Shown here: piece after piece, positions 17,892 through 27,780 of the stretch
Numbering within the stretch: the stretch's first letter is position 1
How the letters are laid out: each line of letters begins with the position of its first letter
Assembly: GCA_002420185.1 (NCBI GenBank)
Contig: DIHO01000001.1
Location: forward strand, 73,368-137,367
DNA: 64,000 bases
Reading direction: 5' to 3'
DNA from: Opitutales bacterium UBA5694
GTDB taxonomy: Bacteria > Verrucomicrobiota > Verrucomicrobiia > Opitutales > Opitutaceae
Made by a program: the position numbers and the translations under genes
The notes under the pieces: model-generated
Told to the model about the DNA's origin: nothing
Databases searched by the model: none
Seen by the model: the letters and a program-made list of their open reading frames with translations, nothing else

Positions 17892-18382
17892 AAAATAGAA
17901 GCTAGTGAACCAAAATCCAAAATCAATAAACATTAACGACTTATCGCCTTTTTCTTCAATTTATTTCCGAAGATGCCGATTCAGGGGATTTGATCCTCTT
18001 AGCAGAGCTGGGCAATTGAGAGCATTCGCAAAATGCGGCGGGAAGAATGCTAGTCTTTCGCTGGAGGCTTCGTTTACGAACATCTATAAAGACTCTGACA
18101 AAGTTTGCTTTTCGGCTGCCATAGCTCCTGTCGAACTTATTTCGCCTCACGATTACCCTTTTTCCCTAAGTACTGTTCTCACCCTACTAGAAGCTTTTTA
18201 TTAAAAATGTGCAGTTCGAGCAAAAGTCGGCACCAATACACGATCCCTTTCAAATATGCACACTTCCTACGACCCTGCCGCATTCTCAACTCACGATGAG
18301 CATTCCGAACTCCGGCTCTTCCGCGATTCAAAATTCGGCAAGAACTAAAACATCCGCCTTTAGCTCACTGACATCTCATTTC
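17892..18382. other. Gap upstream of pntAA, no gene seen
   Basis: About 490 bases between the start of pntAA and the end of the YhcH-family gene. Open frames of 60-100 codons exist on both strands but have no recognisable motif, signal or start context. The promoter for the transhydrogenase operon is expected in the left part. I see no repeat, RNA gene or clear terminator. Confidence 0.5.
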
Positions 18383-18859
18383 CTAGATTTCCAACGCATC
18401 TCTCAAGATTTTCACGACCACTTTCTTCACGATCTTAGCTTCAGGACCCGTTTTTAACTGAGGCATGTGGCAGTCTTGGGGAAGCAAACAGACGAACGTC
18501 CCTGGAAATACGCTCAATTGCAGGTCGGCCGGGGCTGTATATTGGAAAAACTGTACATCTCTCTCCGAACAATAGCGATCCTCAGGATCGAGCGTGTGTA
18601 AGGGGTAGCAGGCAATGCGTTCGCTTCCCACTAACGTCATCTGAATGTCCACATACTTTCGATGAGCTTCCAAAACGGCTTCTGGATCCGTTTCATTCTT
18701 AACTTGATAGCTCATAACCCTTGCAAACATCGTTTCTCCATCAATGGGAAACTCCCCGTCTTCAGATTCCGCGTCCAAAGTTTCAAGGAAAGCAAACGCC
18801 TTCCCCCAGGCAGGTCCAAAGGCGTAGTTTTTCCAATTCTTAATATGGTCAACTATCAT
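18383..18859 (-). CDS. YhcH/YjgK/YiaL (DUF386) family protein
   Basis: A 158-residue protein of the cupin-fold family that includes EbgC and YhcH. The pattern YVDIQMTLVGSERIACYPL near residue 70, EDRYCSERDVQFF near 95 and PGTFVCLLPQDCHMPQL near 117, with the metal-site histidine and acidic residues, is diagnostic. Members bind a metal and are linked to sialic acid or sugar handling, for example as anomerase-like proteins, but the substrate here is unknown. Its start overlaps the end of rarA by 11 bases, so the two are cotranscribed. Confidence 0.88.
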   Translation of the reverse strand: MIVDHIKNWKNYAFGPAWGKAFAFLETLDAESEDGEFPIDGETMFARVMSYQVKNETDPEAVLEAHRKYVDIQMTLVGSERIACYPLHTLDPEDRYCSERDVQFFQYTAPADLQLSVFPGTFVCLLPQDCHMPQLKTGPEAKIVKKVVVKILRDALEI

Positions 18860-20228
18860 TTTTCTTGCTCAGATTCTTGGCTACGATTGCCGCTTTCAAT
18901 GATTTCCAACGGTCTAAACGAGCCACAATTTCTGATTCCGCTCCAACACACTTGGCTCTGTAAAAGCAGAGAGGCTCAATCATATAGTCTTGTCCAGTCA
19001 CATTTTCGGGAAAGCTATGACTGTATTCATAATCTCTAGAATGGCCCAATTGCTTGGATGCGTCACCAGCACTATCCTTAAGCCAGATTGGCACTTCCTG
19101 CATGGGCCTATCAGCGATCGCGGCCTTTGCTTCCCCAAGTGCAATGTAAGAGGAATTGCTTTTGGGTGCTGTCGCCATGTAGACTACGCAATGCGCGAGA
19201 TTAATTTCACATTCGGGCAGACCGACGAATTCACAAGCCTGCTGTGTTGCAGTTGCTAGCGATAGAGCACTCGAATCCGCCAGCCCCACATCCTCAGAAG
19301 CGAAAATGATAAGGCGTCGCCCGATAAACCGAGGGTCTTCTCCTCCTGCTAGCATCTTTGCCAGCCAGTATAGGGCGGCATCCGGGGACCCCCCTCGCAT
19401 GCTTTTTATAAAAGCGGATATCGAGTCGTAGTGCTCGTCTTCGTCAGAATCGTATCGGATCTGTCTTTCACTCGCGAATACCGATATCGCATCCGCCGAA
19501 ATTTCCTCCCCAATTTCAAGGCCCAAAGCAACCACCTCTAGCGCATTGAGTCCCCGACGCAAATCCCCATTGCTCAATTTCGCTAGACTTACGAGGGTGG
19601 CTCTAGAAGCCTTGTGCTTTCGCTGCCGTAACCCTCGGTCTTCATCCTCTAGAGCGCGAACCATGGATTGAACGATATTTTCTATCGAGTGTGGTTCGAG
19701 TCGGAATAGGTGTGATCGGCTCAGCAACGGAGCGTTTACATAAAACCCTGGATTGTGGGTGGTCGCTCCGATAAGTCGGATTGTACCCGACTCTACATCG
19801 GGCAACAGCAGATCCTGCTGCGCCTTATTGAATCGGTGAATTTCATCAATGAATAAAACGGTATCTTTTTTTTCTATACGTCGTGCTGCATTTAATATTT
19901 GCCGTAGTTCTGCAACGTTCGACATAACCGCATTGATTCTTACAAACCGGCTTTCCGTTTCGTTGGCGATGGCTTCTGCCAAGCTTGTTTTACCACAACC
20001 CGGCGGGCCGTAGAATAAAAGGCTTCCGAATGAATTAGACTCCACCAATTTCGGCAACAGTTTGCCTTTTCCAAGAACGTGATCCTGTCCGATCACTTCC
20101 GACAGAGAGCGAGGGCGCATTCGTGCAGCAAGTGGTTTTGACACAGCACTACCAGCGTCCGACCCTTCCCGATTTGAAATCATTTCCAATTCCGCTTCAC
20201 CCGAAAAAAGCTCATCTTGAGGAACCAT
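18849..20228 (-). CDS. rarA: Replication-associated recombination protein A (AAA+ ATPase)
   Basis: The ATG at 20228 gives 459 residues starting MVPQDELFSGE; an in-frame start at 20270 is less likely. Key parts: MRPRSLSEVIGQDHVLGKGK, Walker A GPPGCGKTSLAEAIA near residue 78, Walker B VLFIDEIHRFNKAQQD, the sensor region LIGATTHNPGFYVN and the C-terminal GGEDPRFIGRRLIIFASEDVGLAD typical of MgsA/RarA. It acts at stalled replication forks. It is followed on the same strand by an overlapping YhcH-family gene. Confidence 0.95.
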   Translation of the reverse strand: MVPQDELFSGEAELEMISNREGSDAGSAVSKPLAARMRPRSLSEVIGQDHVLGKGKLLPKLVESNSFGSLLFYGPPGCGKTSLAEAIANETESRFVRINAVMSNVAELRQILNAARRIEKKDTVLFIDEIHRFNKAQQDLLLPDVESGTIRLIGATTHNPGFYVNAPLLSRSHLFRLEPHSIENIVQSMVRALEDEDRGLRQRKHKASRATLVSLAKLSNGDLRRGLNALEVVALGLEIGEEISADAISVFASERQIRYDSDEDEHYDSISAFIKSMRGGSPDAALYWLAKMLAGGEDPRFIGRRLIIFASEDVGLADSSALSLATATQQACEFVGLPECEINLAHCVVYMATAPKSNSSYIALGEAKAAIADRPMQEVPIWLKDSAGDASKQLGHSRDYEYSHSFPENVTGQDYMIEPLCFYRAKCVGAESEIVARLDRWKSLKAAIVAKNLSKKNDS

Positions 20229-20289
20229 TGACAACCATACTGAAAGGAAACACTGACCCTCTGCAAGCATCCCTATACAAATTCCTTTA

Positions 20290-20508
20290 ATGGAATCAAA
20301 GGTATCTTCTCAATCGGCTACACTTGCCCTAGAAATAGCAAGGTTGGATTCTAGTGCCAACCCCTTTATTCAAACAGACCTTAAAGCCTTTTCTGCAAAG
20401 GTAGCCTCCAGTCCTGTAGTGATAACGTGTGTCACCGCTCAAAATTCAGACGGAGTTGCATCGAGTTATGTTGCCATTCCATTCCAAAGCAGCCACACCT
20501 ACGACTAA
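20290..20508 (+). CDS. Small hypothetical protein
   Basis: A 72-codon frame starting at an ATG and ending four bases before the next gene on the same strand. The product has no recognised motif, signal peptide or membrane helix. Its central part, SSPVVITCVTAQNSDGVASSYVAIPF, looks like a beta-strand-rich domain. The only arguments for a real gene are the intact frame, the divergent position relative to rarA and the tight spacing to the following gene. It could be a remnant. Confidence 0.35.
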   Translation: MESKVSSQSATLALEIARLDSSANPFIQTDLKAFSAKVASSPVVITCVTAQNSDGVASSYVAIPFQSSHTYD

Positions 20509-20511
20509 AGA

Positions 20512-20793
20512 ATGAAATCAGCATACGAACTCGCAATGGAACGCTTGCAGGAATCAGATCCTGAAAAACATCCAGTAACCGATGAAATGAAAAAAGCACT
20601 TGCTGCCGTTGACGAGAAGTTCGACGCAAAGGTAGCCGAACGAGAGATCTTTCTTACTCAAACCCTAGCGACTGCTACGGCAAATCAGGACTTGCAACAG
20701 GTTGAGCTGATTCAAAAACAGATTTCGAACGAAAAGGTACGCATCGAAGAAGAGCGAGAAACCGCCAAAGATAAAATCCGCAACGAAGGCTAA
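20512..20793 (+). CDS. Small charged alpha-helical protein, hypothetical
   Basis: A 93-residue, strongly charged protein that should fold as a long helix or coiled coil: KSAYELAMERLQESDP, then DEKFDAKVAEREIFLTQTL, then a Glu/Arg/Lys-rich tail EEERETAKDKIRNEG. Small proteins of this look occur in Planctomycetes and Verrucomicrobia; I know no function for them. The regular heptad-like composition and clean frame support a true gene. It lies four bases after the preceding small frame and may be cotranscribed with it. Confidence 0.65.
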   Translation: MKSAYELAMERLQESDPEKHPVTDEMKKALAAVDEKFDAKVAEREIFLTQTLATATANQDLQQVELIQKQISNEKVRIEEERETAKDKIRNEG

Positions 20794-21300
20794 AGAATTT
20801 TCCAACCGACCAACCTATTTGATATCAGAGCCCTCCTGCCAAACCTTGAATCCTTCTTTCTGGCTACTTTTGACCTTTGCGTCGCGATTGATATCGTGCA
20901 GCTCGAGGTTGGCCCTCGTTTTCGTTATTTTTACCTGAACGGCGACCCTTTTCGAAAGCTCAACGGTTAGGGCCTCGCGATGGGCTTTTCAAATTAGTCG
21001 GAACACGTGATCAAATTGTCGAGAAAACGAGGTTTCTTGTTTCTAGACCACTCACTCATACGGGCCATCTGGTCATTTCATACATTGATAGTATCGCCAA
21101 GCGACTGAACGGAGAATGAAACTCAGAAATCGCGATCGATAACAGGCGAACTTTTTATTTTCCCTATGGCAAAGCACTAGTTTTGGAATTTTGAATTCTG
21201 CCTCGTTTCGAAAGCTCCCGGCTTGATTTTTCGCGGCGTCTTTTTCCTAGATGCATCGAGGCTCAAATTCTTGCCCTACGACAGAGTGGATGGCTATGAT
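20794..21300. other. Gap between small ORFs and nuoN, possible gene remnants
   Basis: About 500 bases with no complete gene. On the minus strand, 20980-20815 reads REALTVELSKRVAVQVKI and ends KEGFKVWQEGSDIK before a TAG, but it has no start upstream. On the plus strand, around 20950-21120, a frame reading KLVGTRDQIVEKTRFLVS to IDSIAKRLNGE also looks protein-like. At most one can be real; both may be remnants. The end of the nuo operon transcript should fall here. Confidence 0.4.
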
Positions 21301-22818
21301 CTACCCTAAGAGCCAGCTGCTGAACGGAGACTGGTAGAATCCGAGCAAAAGAGTCCCAGCTGTTGCGAGCAATATCGCCAGCTTTCCCAGAAATCCAAGG
21401 TCAATCCCTGGAATTGCGGTTGGGACTTCCTCTTCGTCCGTTTGAAATTTCCACAGATCGAAGAACGCACTCTTCAGGATTCCAAAGTAATAATAAATCG
21501 AAACTACCACTCCTACGATAGCAACTCCCAATAATCCGTAGAGCTCTGCCTTAAATGCGGCGATAAAGATCAGAAGCTTACCGATAAAACCAGCCAAGGG
21601 AGGAATTCCTGCTAGAGATCCCACACCTATTGCAAGAGCTAGACCTAAAAATCCGTTTTTCTTCGCCAAATCACCCAAATCGTCCAGCGTCAGATCTGAA
21701 TCATCATCCTTATTCAAGTGAACTAAAACCGAGAAAACCGCAGCCGACGCGAGTAAATAGGCGAATAGGTAAAAAAGTATTGCGATCGACGCCCAATCAA
21801 CTGTTCGAGCCGTGATTACACCTATCAAAAGAAATCCAGCGTGGGAAACTCCTGATAAGCCAATGACACGCTTCAGATTCCTTTGGGTGAGGGCAGCAAA
21901 ATTTCCGAACAGGATCGTCAAAATCGCAAGAGCAGTCAAGAGAGGATAAAACCAGTCTTCTAAAGCCGAAAAAACTTTCGAAAAACTTAAAAGCATCGCA
22001 AATCCCGCCGCTTTGGAAGATACAGCAAGTAGAGCTGTAGTCGGTAGCGGAGCGCCCTGGTAAACGTCCGGGATCCAAATTTGGAAAGGAAACGCACCAA
22101 CTTTAAAAGCAACTCCAGAAATCACTAAAATCATTCCGATCAATCCTAAAGTGTCGTCAGGATTGGCTGCTAGAAAACCAGCTAAATTCCCAAAATTCAA
22201 AGAATCCTCACTGCTTCCGGCCAAGGCTGGATTGCTTCCGGCACCGTATAATAAAACGATTCCAAAAAGGAGAATCGTCGAGCTGAGGGCTCCCATGATC
22301 AGGTACTTCAGACCCGCCTCGAGGGAAACGGTTGTGTGCCGAAAGTAGCTCACCAAAATATAGAATCCCACCGTCGCCGTTTCCAGTGCTACAAAGAGCA
22401 TTACAAAGTGATTCGCTTGGGCCAAAAGCATCAATGCTGCTGTGATCACGAGCAGGATATGAAAGTACTCTACTTGCGGCAAAGTCCGCTTGTCCAAGCT
22501 CACCATTCCTAGATAACTTACAAAAATTGACGCTCCTAGGAAAAATACTCGAAACAGCTGACCCGTCTCATCGAAGAAGAGCATTCCACCGAACGCTTCC
22601 CCAACTGGGAGCGTGCCTGTGCAGATACCAGTGACCACGTGTCCAAGAATCACGAGCTGCCCTAGAATCGCAATTCTAGGAATAGCCCCATGGGCGACTT
22701 TGGGAAGAATCACTTCCAAAACAAGCAAGCTTAACGCCAGCAGACCCATTGCTAACTCAGGCATAATCCAGCTCCAGGTATTCGTTTCGGCTATTTTCTG
22801 AAATATTTCTGCGGACAT
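21301..22818 (-). CDS. nuoN: NADH-quinone oxidoreductase subunit N
   Basis: A 505-residue antiporter-like membrane subunit of complex I with about 14 helices, part of the proton-pumping arm. The family segment FHILLVITAALMLLAQANHFV lies near residue 117 and the pumping-channel lysine region GLKYLIMGALSS near 170; IWIPDVYQGAPLPTTALL near 248 is the conserved proton_antipo_M motif. It is the last gene of the operon, 26 bases after nuoM. Confidence 0.96.
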   Translation of the reverse strand: MSAEIFQKIAETNTWSWIMPELAMGLLALSLLVLEVILPKVAHGAIPRIAILGQLVILGHVVTGICTGTLPVGEAFGGMLFFDETGQLFRVFFLGASIFVSYLGMVSLDKRTLPQVEYFHILLVITAALMLLAQANHFVMLFVALETATVGFYILVSYFRHTTVSLEAGLKYLIMGALSSTILLFGIVLLYGAGSNPALAGSSEDSLNFGNLAGFLAANPDDTLGLIGMILVISGVAFKVGAFPFQIWIPDVYQGAPLPTTALLAVSSKAAGFAMLLSFSKVFSALEDWFYPLLTALAILTILFGNFAALTQRNLKRVIGLSGVSHAGFLLIGVITARTVDWASIAILFYLFAYLLASAAVFSVLVHLNKDDDSDLTLDDLGDLAKKNGFLGLALAIGVGSLAGIPPLAGFIGKLLIFIAAFKAELYGLLGVAIVGVVVSIYYYFGILKSAFFDLWKFQTDEEEVPTAIPGIDLGFLGKLAILLATAGTLLLGFYQSPFSSWLLG

Positions 22819-22844
22819 ATCGTATCCAAAAAGCGGTTTAAAAA

Positions 22845-24365
22845 CTATTCTTCAACTTGGGCATAGACTGGCTCACTCTCAAGGGCGTCATTAATCGACT
22901 CTGTTACGGTCTTCGGGAAAAATCCAATGAAGAACATGACAATAATCAGGATAAGCACGGGTACTCTCTCGGCCCAGCTCATATCTTCAACGGGAACCTC
23001 CTTCTGCGACTCTATGAACTCATCGGTCTCTTCTCCATAAAAGACGCTGGCAATTGCTCTCAGCCCGTAAATCGCTGAAATGACGATACCTGCGACAACC
23101 GCATAAACAAGCCAGTTTCTAAAATCGTATACCGCCAGGAAAATGGATATCTCACCCCAAAAATTCGCTAGTCCCGGTCCCGGCAATCCGATGCTCGCCA
23201 TCATCGCACAAACGAAAAATGCGGCTAGCACTGGGGCTTTTTTAGCCAGTCCCCCCATTTCACTCATCTCAAACGTCTGAGTGCGATGATGCACCATCGT
23301 AGAAAGCATGAACAGAAGAGCAACTGTGAGTCCGTGAGCGACCATCATTAGAACCACACCACCCACACCAAGAACACTCATAGCAGCGATTCCAAGAAAC
23401 GCATACCCCATGTGCATAACTGAACTGTATCCAATCATCTGCTTCAGATCGCGCTGAGCCATCGCAATCAGTCCCACTACTAAAATGTTGCCCAATGCAA
23501 GCCAGACGATCCAGTTGTCCCAATATCCCATTCCATCTGGCAGCAAAGGTATTGCCACCTGAACAAGACCATATAACCCGAATTTCTTGAGGACACCCGC
23601 ATGTAGCATTGCCGCCGAGCTCGGTGCCGCCCCATAGCCCAACGGGGCCCAAGTGTGCAGGGGCCACAGTGAAACTAGAATTCCAAAACCGAATAACAAG
23701 AGGCCAAAAGCGTACTTCTGAACGGAATCCGCTAAAGGCATTTCAGCCAAGTGGGCCTTCAACGTGATTAAATCAAATGACTCCGCACCACTCTTAACAT
23801 AGATAGCGATCAGTCCCACTAGAGAGAGCATTGCTCCCATGGTCAGGTAGATCGTCATCTTCATCGCCGCATAATTGCGGTCGCGGCCACCCCAGATCCC
23901 CACCATGATGAAGGTCGGTATAAGAGCGAGCTCATGGAAAAAGTAGAAAAATAATATATCAATCGAAGCGAAGACACCCATCAAGCCACCTTGCATGATA
24001 AGGAGACAGAATAGGTACCGAGACAAATTCTCCGCTTTGGACTGGGCTGCAAACAGACCCGCCGCCAATCCGACGACCGAGGCCATAACAAACAGTGGCA
24101 AGCTTACACCATTCAATCCTAGGTGCAGACCAACACCAATCATCTCAAGCCCCGTATCCAAATTACTGACAAAGGCATATCCCCCGGGAGTACTTGGATC
24201 GTAGAACCCCCAAAGGAAAAGGGCGAAAATAACCGGCAACGCGAATCCCGTGACACTAACTATTTGGACCGCTGGGCGACCCCAGCTTTTGACGAAAAGA
24301 GTCAGGAAGGCCGCTACGATGGGAACCGCTATCGAAAACTGAACTAGTGAAGCAAAATCATCCAT
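22845..24365 (-). CDS. nuoM: NADH-quinone oxidoreductase subunit M
   Basis: A 506-residue antiporter-like membrane subunit with about 14 helices. The motif FFHELALIPTFIMVGIWGG near residue 143 carries the essential glutamate of the family, and LWPLHTWAPLGYGAAPSSAAM near 232 is the antiporter signature. The typical HAGVLKKFGLYGL segment follows. It pumps protons in complex I with NuoL and NuoN. There are 29 bases to nuoL upstream and 26 to nuoN downstream. Confidence 0.96.
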   Translation of the reverse strand: MDDFASLVQFSIAVPIVAAFLTLFVKSWGRPAVQIVSVTGFALPVIFALFLWGFYDPSTPGGYAFVSNLDTGLEMIGVGLHLGLNGVSLPLFVMASVVGLAAGLFAAQSKAENLSRYLFCLLIMQGGLMGVFASIDILFFYFFHELALIPTFIMVGIWGGRDRNYAAMKMTIYLTMGAMLSLVGLIAIYVKSGAESFDLITLKAHLAEMPLADSVQKYAFGLLLFGFGILVSLWPLHTWAPLGYGAAPSSAAMLHAGVLKKFGLYGLVQVAIPLLPDGMGYWDNWIVWLALGNILVVGLIAMAQRDLKQMIGYSSVMHMGYAFLGIAAMSVLGVGGVVLMMVAHGLTVALLFMLSTMVHHRTQTFEMSEMGGLAKKAPVLAAFFVCAMMASIGLPGPGLANFWGEISIFLAVYDFRNWLVYAVVAGIVISAIYGLRAIASVFYGEETDEFIESQKEVPVEDMSWAERVPVLILIIVMFFIGFFPKTVTESINDALESEPVYAQVEE

Positions 24366-24394
24366 GCTGATACTTTAACAACGGTTATGCCCAT

Positions 24395-26293
24395 TTAAAA
24401 AATTCCTACCGTAAGAGCCCAAAATATGACTAAACCACCAACAAACCAATACACATATGTATGGATGTTTCCCACGTGCAGGGATCGCAGGCCAATTCCC
24501 ATGAGACCGGTGATACCCGCCAACCCCCTGACTATCAATCCCGACAAGACAATCTGTTCGATGAAGTGAAGCGTTAGTGCGATACGCTGCTGGATTTTTG
24601 CCACGTACCAGTCATACAGATGGTCAAAATAGAATTTCTGAGCAAAGAGCGTATGGAGTGGCTTCACGGTTCTCTCCAGTCGGTCTTCTTTCGCTCCAGC
24701 CCCGTACAAGGTCCAAGCAACCACCAACCCGATCGCCCAAGCGGCTCCGCCAAAAAGAGCTACCGTAGTATGGTTTTCCCCGTGCGCGAGATGCTCTCCA
24801 ATGATAATAATCGGTCGTAGAACCTCTGGATAAAACCATACAAACCCTCCCAAAATTGAACCAATTGATAACAGCATGAGTGGGATCGTCATTACTAAAC
24901 CATTCTCATGAGCATGATCAGCACCCTCCGACTTTGGACTACCAAAGAAAGCGATTTTCCACAGTCGCGTCATGTAGAAAGCAGTCAGCAAGGCCCCAAA
25001 AACGAGGGCGGAAAACACTACTTTGTCTTGCTGATAGGCCAATGCGAGAATCGCATCTTTGGAATAAAAACCTGCCGTGATAAAAGGTGTCCCGATCAGA
25101 GCGAGGAGCGCTAGAGTGAAGGTCCAAAAAGTAATAGGCATTTTCTTGGCCAAACCGCCCATTTTGAAAATATCCTGCTCGTGATGACAGGCATGAATAA
25201 TTGAGCCAGACCCGAGAAACAAAAGAGCCTTAAAGAAGGCGTGAGTCGTTAAATGAAACATCGAAGCCGCAACCCCGCCGGTCACAATAGCGTGTTCATG
25301 CCAACCACTTCCAGATAGTGCTACCAAACTGCCTAACCCGAAGGCCGCAACCATGTAACCAAGCTGCGATACAGTCGAATAGGCCAGAATCTTTTTGATG
25401 TCTCGCTGAGCGATTGCCGTAAATCCTGATACCAGCGCCGTCAAAACACCTACCCACACTATTACCGTCAAGGCATCGACGGTCATGAGAAATCCAGTAC
25501 GGCAGAGCAGAAATACCCCTGCCGCAACCATCGTGGCCGCATGAATTAAAGCAGAAACAGGCGTCGGGCCCTCCATCGCGTCAGGCAACCACACATGGAG
25601 TGGCAATTGCCCCGACTTACCCACGGTTCCACAAAACAGGAAAAGCCCGACCGCGGTAACTGATGCCGTCTGCAAAAGAGACGTATCTCCACTAAATATC
25701 TCTGAAAGAGAGGTTAAGTTAAAGGTTCCGAACATCGAAAAGACCATTATAATCCCGATGAGAAATCCAAAGTCGCCCACGCGGTTAACGATGAAAGCCT
25801 TTTTCGATGCGGCAGCCGCACTTGATTTGCCCAAGTAGAATCCAATTAGCATGTAGGAACTAAATCCGACCAACTCCCAAAATACGAAAAGAGTTACTAG
25901 GCTGCTCGCCATAACCAGACCAAGCATCGAGAACATGAATATGGATAAACCTCCAAAAAACCGAGCCTTATTCGGATCGTCTTTCATGTATCCAAGGCTG
26001 AATATGTGCACAAGGAATCCAACAAAAGCCACGACAAAAAGCATAAGCTTAGCGAGATCGTTAATCAGGAACCCGAAGCTGACGCTAAATGAGCCCAATT
26101 CGATCCAGTGCACATTGAACTCGAAATTCTCCAGTCGAAAAATGATATGGAGCGCCGTCGCCAATATTAGTGCAGCCGCAGCAACTGATACACCAGATGC
26201 AACCAATCCGTTTCTCCGAAACAAAAAAGCAATCGCTGTCGCCGATAGAAATGGGAAAGCAAGTAGAGCGTATGCGTATAGTTCTGAGCCCAT
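24395..26293 (-). CDS. nuoL: NADH-quinone oxidoreductase subunit L
   Basis: A 632-residue subunit at the distal end of the membrane arm. FWELVGFSSYMLIGFYLG near residue 138 holds the channel glutamate, GKSGQLPLHVWLPDAMEGPTP near 223 is the antiporter signature, and a C-terminal extension from about 540 (LFAQKFYFDHLYDWYVAKI) forms the lateral helix connecting the pumping subunits. Length is normal for the family. It lies between nuoK (67-base gap) and nuoM. Confidence 0.97.
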   Translation of the reverse strand: MGSELYAYALLAFPFLSATAIAFLFRRNGLVASGVSVAAAALILATALHIIFRLENFEFNVHWIELGSFSVSFGFLINDLAKLMLFVVAFVGFLVHIFSLGYMKDDPNKARFFGGLSIFMFSMLGLVMASSLVTLFVFWELVGFSSYMLIGFYLGKSSAAAASKKAFIVNRVGDFGFLIGIIMVFSMFGTFNLTSLSEIFSGDTSLLQTASVTAVGLFLFCGTVGKSGQLPLHVWLPDAMEGPTPVSALIHAATMVAAGVFLLCRTGFLMTVDALTVIVWVGVLTALVSGFTAIAQRDIKKILAYSTVSQLGYMVAAFGLGSLVALSGSGWHEHAIVTGGVAASMFHLTTHAFFKALLFLGSGSIIHACHHEQDIFKMGGLAKKMPITFWTFTLALLALIGTPFITAGFYSKDAILALAYQQDKVVFSALVFGALLTAFYMTRLWKIAFFGSPKSEGADHAHENGLVMTIPLMLLSIGSILGGFVWFYPEVLRPIIIIGEHLAHGENHTTVALFGGAAWAIGLVVAWTLYGAGAKEDRLERTVKPLHTLFAQKFYFDHLYDWYVAKIQQRIALTLHFIEQIVLSGLIVRGLAGITGLMGIGLRSLHVGNIHTYVYWFVGGLVIFWALTVGIF

Positions 26294-26360
26294 CAGTAGT
26301 TAGATAGAAATAAGTGGGTTGTGGCTTTGCCTGAAGTATGGTCTTCCATCGCTCGCAGAA

Positions 26361-26663
26361 TCAGTTTTTCAGTTCGTTCAATTCCCCCACCTCAACTGTC
26401 TGCCGTTTTCGAAACAGAGCTACAATTATCGCTAAACCCACCGCTACTTCGGCAGCCGCTACAGTGATCGTGAAAAAGACAAACAGGTTGCCACCCATTC
26501 CGCCATGGTAACGGGAAAAAGCGATTAAGGCTAGGTTCGCCGCATTGAGCATAAGCTCAAGGCACATGTAAATCACCAGAGTGTTTTTGCGAAAAAGTAC
26601 CCCGAAGAAACCAATGGCAAAAAGGAGGCTGCTGACCACTATATATTGTTCTAAACTGATCAT
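26361..26663 (-). CDS. nuoK: NADH-quinone oxidoreductase subunit K
   Basis: A 100-residue membrane subunit with three helices, the usual size. The conserved glutamates sit in CLELMLNAANLALIAFSR (near residue 35) and in TVAAAEVAVGLAIIVALFR (near 70). It is related to MrpC antiporter subunits and forms part of the proton path next to the quinone site. Its start overlaps the nuoJ stop by one base. Confidence 0.96.
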   Translation of the reverse strand: MISLEQYIVVSSLLFAIGFFGVLFRKNTLVIYMCLELMLNAANLALIAFSRYHGGMGGNLFVFFTITVAAAEVAVGLAIIVALFRKRQTVEVGELNELKN

Positions 26664-27166
26664 TACTCCGTATTCACTTTCTTGCTAAGCACAATCACGC
26701 CAATCATTGCGATGAGTAGTAGGAATCCGGTTACCTGCATCGGCAACAAATAGGTGGTAAAAAGCTCATACCCGAACGCTTTTAAACTAGTTCCGCTAGC
26801 CTCGGGCATCGTGGGAGCCTTGTTCTTTATCGATACTGCAGCACTGATCGCGAACACTCCGGTGATTAGAATGCCAAAACCAATTAGGCTAGCCGCCCAA
26901 GTGTAGATGCTCGCTTTCTTTGCGGCCGTCTCCTTCACATCAAGAAGCATTATAATAAATAGAAACAGCACCATGACCGCACCAGCATAGACAAGGACTT
27001 GGATTACCGCAAGAAAGTACGCCTCAAGGAGTACAAACAAAGAGGCCATGCTCAAGAAAGTTCCGATCAAGCACATTGCCCCGCTAACCGTGTTCCGGCT
27101 AAAGACCACACCAAGAGCTCCAGCAAGGGCAGCGGTTGCAAATATGTAAAAGAAAACGTCAGTCAT
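26663..27166 (-). CDS. nuoJ: NADH-quinone oxidoreductase subunit J
   Basis: A 167-residue membrane subunit with five helices. The segment VLVYAGAVMVLFLFIIMLLDV near residue 58 contains the pi-bulge helix region typical of NuoJ. Length agrees with the family. It shares one base with nuoK and lies 30 bases after nuoI, so it is in the same transcript. Confidence 0.95.
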   Translation of the reverse strand: MTDVFFYIFATAALAGALGVVFSRNTVSGAMCLIGTFLSMASLFVLLEAYFLAVIQVLVYAGAVMVLFLFIIMLLDVKETAAKKASIYTWAASLIGFGILITGVFAISAAVSIKNKAPTMPEASGTSLKAFGYELFTTYLLPMQVTGFLLLIAMIGVIVLSKKVNTE

Positions 27167-27196
27167 CTCGATACTTCTGAAGGATCGCTGCGATAA

Positions 27197-27733
27197 TCAA
27201 TGTCCGCTTCCGTGTTCCGCGGCCTCTTTCTTCTTCCTCCACTTGAAATGTTCATCCGGCAAGGTTCCGCCCAGTTCGTAGAGGTCCTCCTTGTTGTTTA
27301 CGAGTTCCTCTCTAGAATAACCTGAAAGAGAGAACTGATTCTGCAGCCAAATTGCCTCCTCTGGACAAACTTCCTGACACATGCCGCAATAGATGCACCG
27401 CAACATGTCGATCTCAAACTCCTGGGGACCCTTTTCGACATGAGCGTACTCACTATTTTCTGGTATTTCTCCCGGCTTTATACGGATGGCTTTTGGCGGA
27501 CAAACAAACTCACACAATTGGCACGAAACACACTTTTCGCGACCCTCGGGGTCTTTCACCAATGTAGGAACACCGCGATAGCCTTCAGGAATAGTCGGTC
27601 GCTGCTCAGGATACTCTAGGGTAACCGGTTTCTCCCAAATTTTCTTGAATGTTGTTGATAGTCCACGAGCGATCTCCGGGAGATAAAGTTTCTCCAGAAA
27701 ATTTAGCGGCCTTCTCTTTATTACAATGGGCAT
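27197..27733 (-). CDS. nuoI: NADH-quinone oxidoreductase subunit I
   Basis: A 178-residue peripheral subunit carrying two [4Fe-4S] clusters, N6a and N6b. Both ferredoxin motifs are complete: CVSCQLCEFVCPPKAI near residue 68 and CIYCGMCQEVCPEEAI near 113. An amphipathic N-terminus contacts the membrane arm. The C-terminal tail is charged and His-rich at the end. It passes electrons towards cluster N2 in NuoB. Confidence 0.97.
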   Translation of the reverse strand: MPIVIKRRPLNFLEKLYLPEIARGLSTTFKKIWEKPVTLEYPEQRPTIPEGYRGVPTLVKDPEGREKCVSCQLCEFVCPPKAIRIKPGEIPENSEYAHVEKGPQEFEIDMLRCIYCGMCQEVCPEEAIWLQNQFSLSGYSREELVNNKEDLYELGGTLPDEHFKWRKKKEAAEHGSGH

Positions 27734-27780
27734 AGTGGCGTTCGTTGAGATTTAGAAAAATTCAAACAAGTATCAATCTG

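Noticed and set aside
17905..18204. 99-codon plus-strand frame upstream of pntAA
   Set aside because: Overlaps the pntAA start on the other strand and has no recognisable similarity or start context.
20815..20980. Minus-strand frame reading REALTVELSKRV to GSDIK
   Set aside because: Looks like a protein C-terminus but has no start codon or upstream part; a competing frame exists on the other strand.
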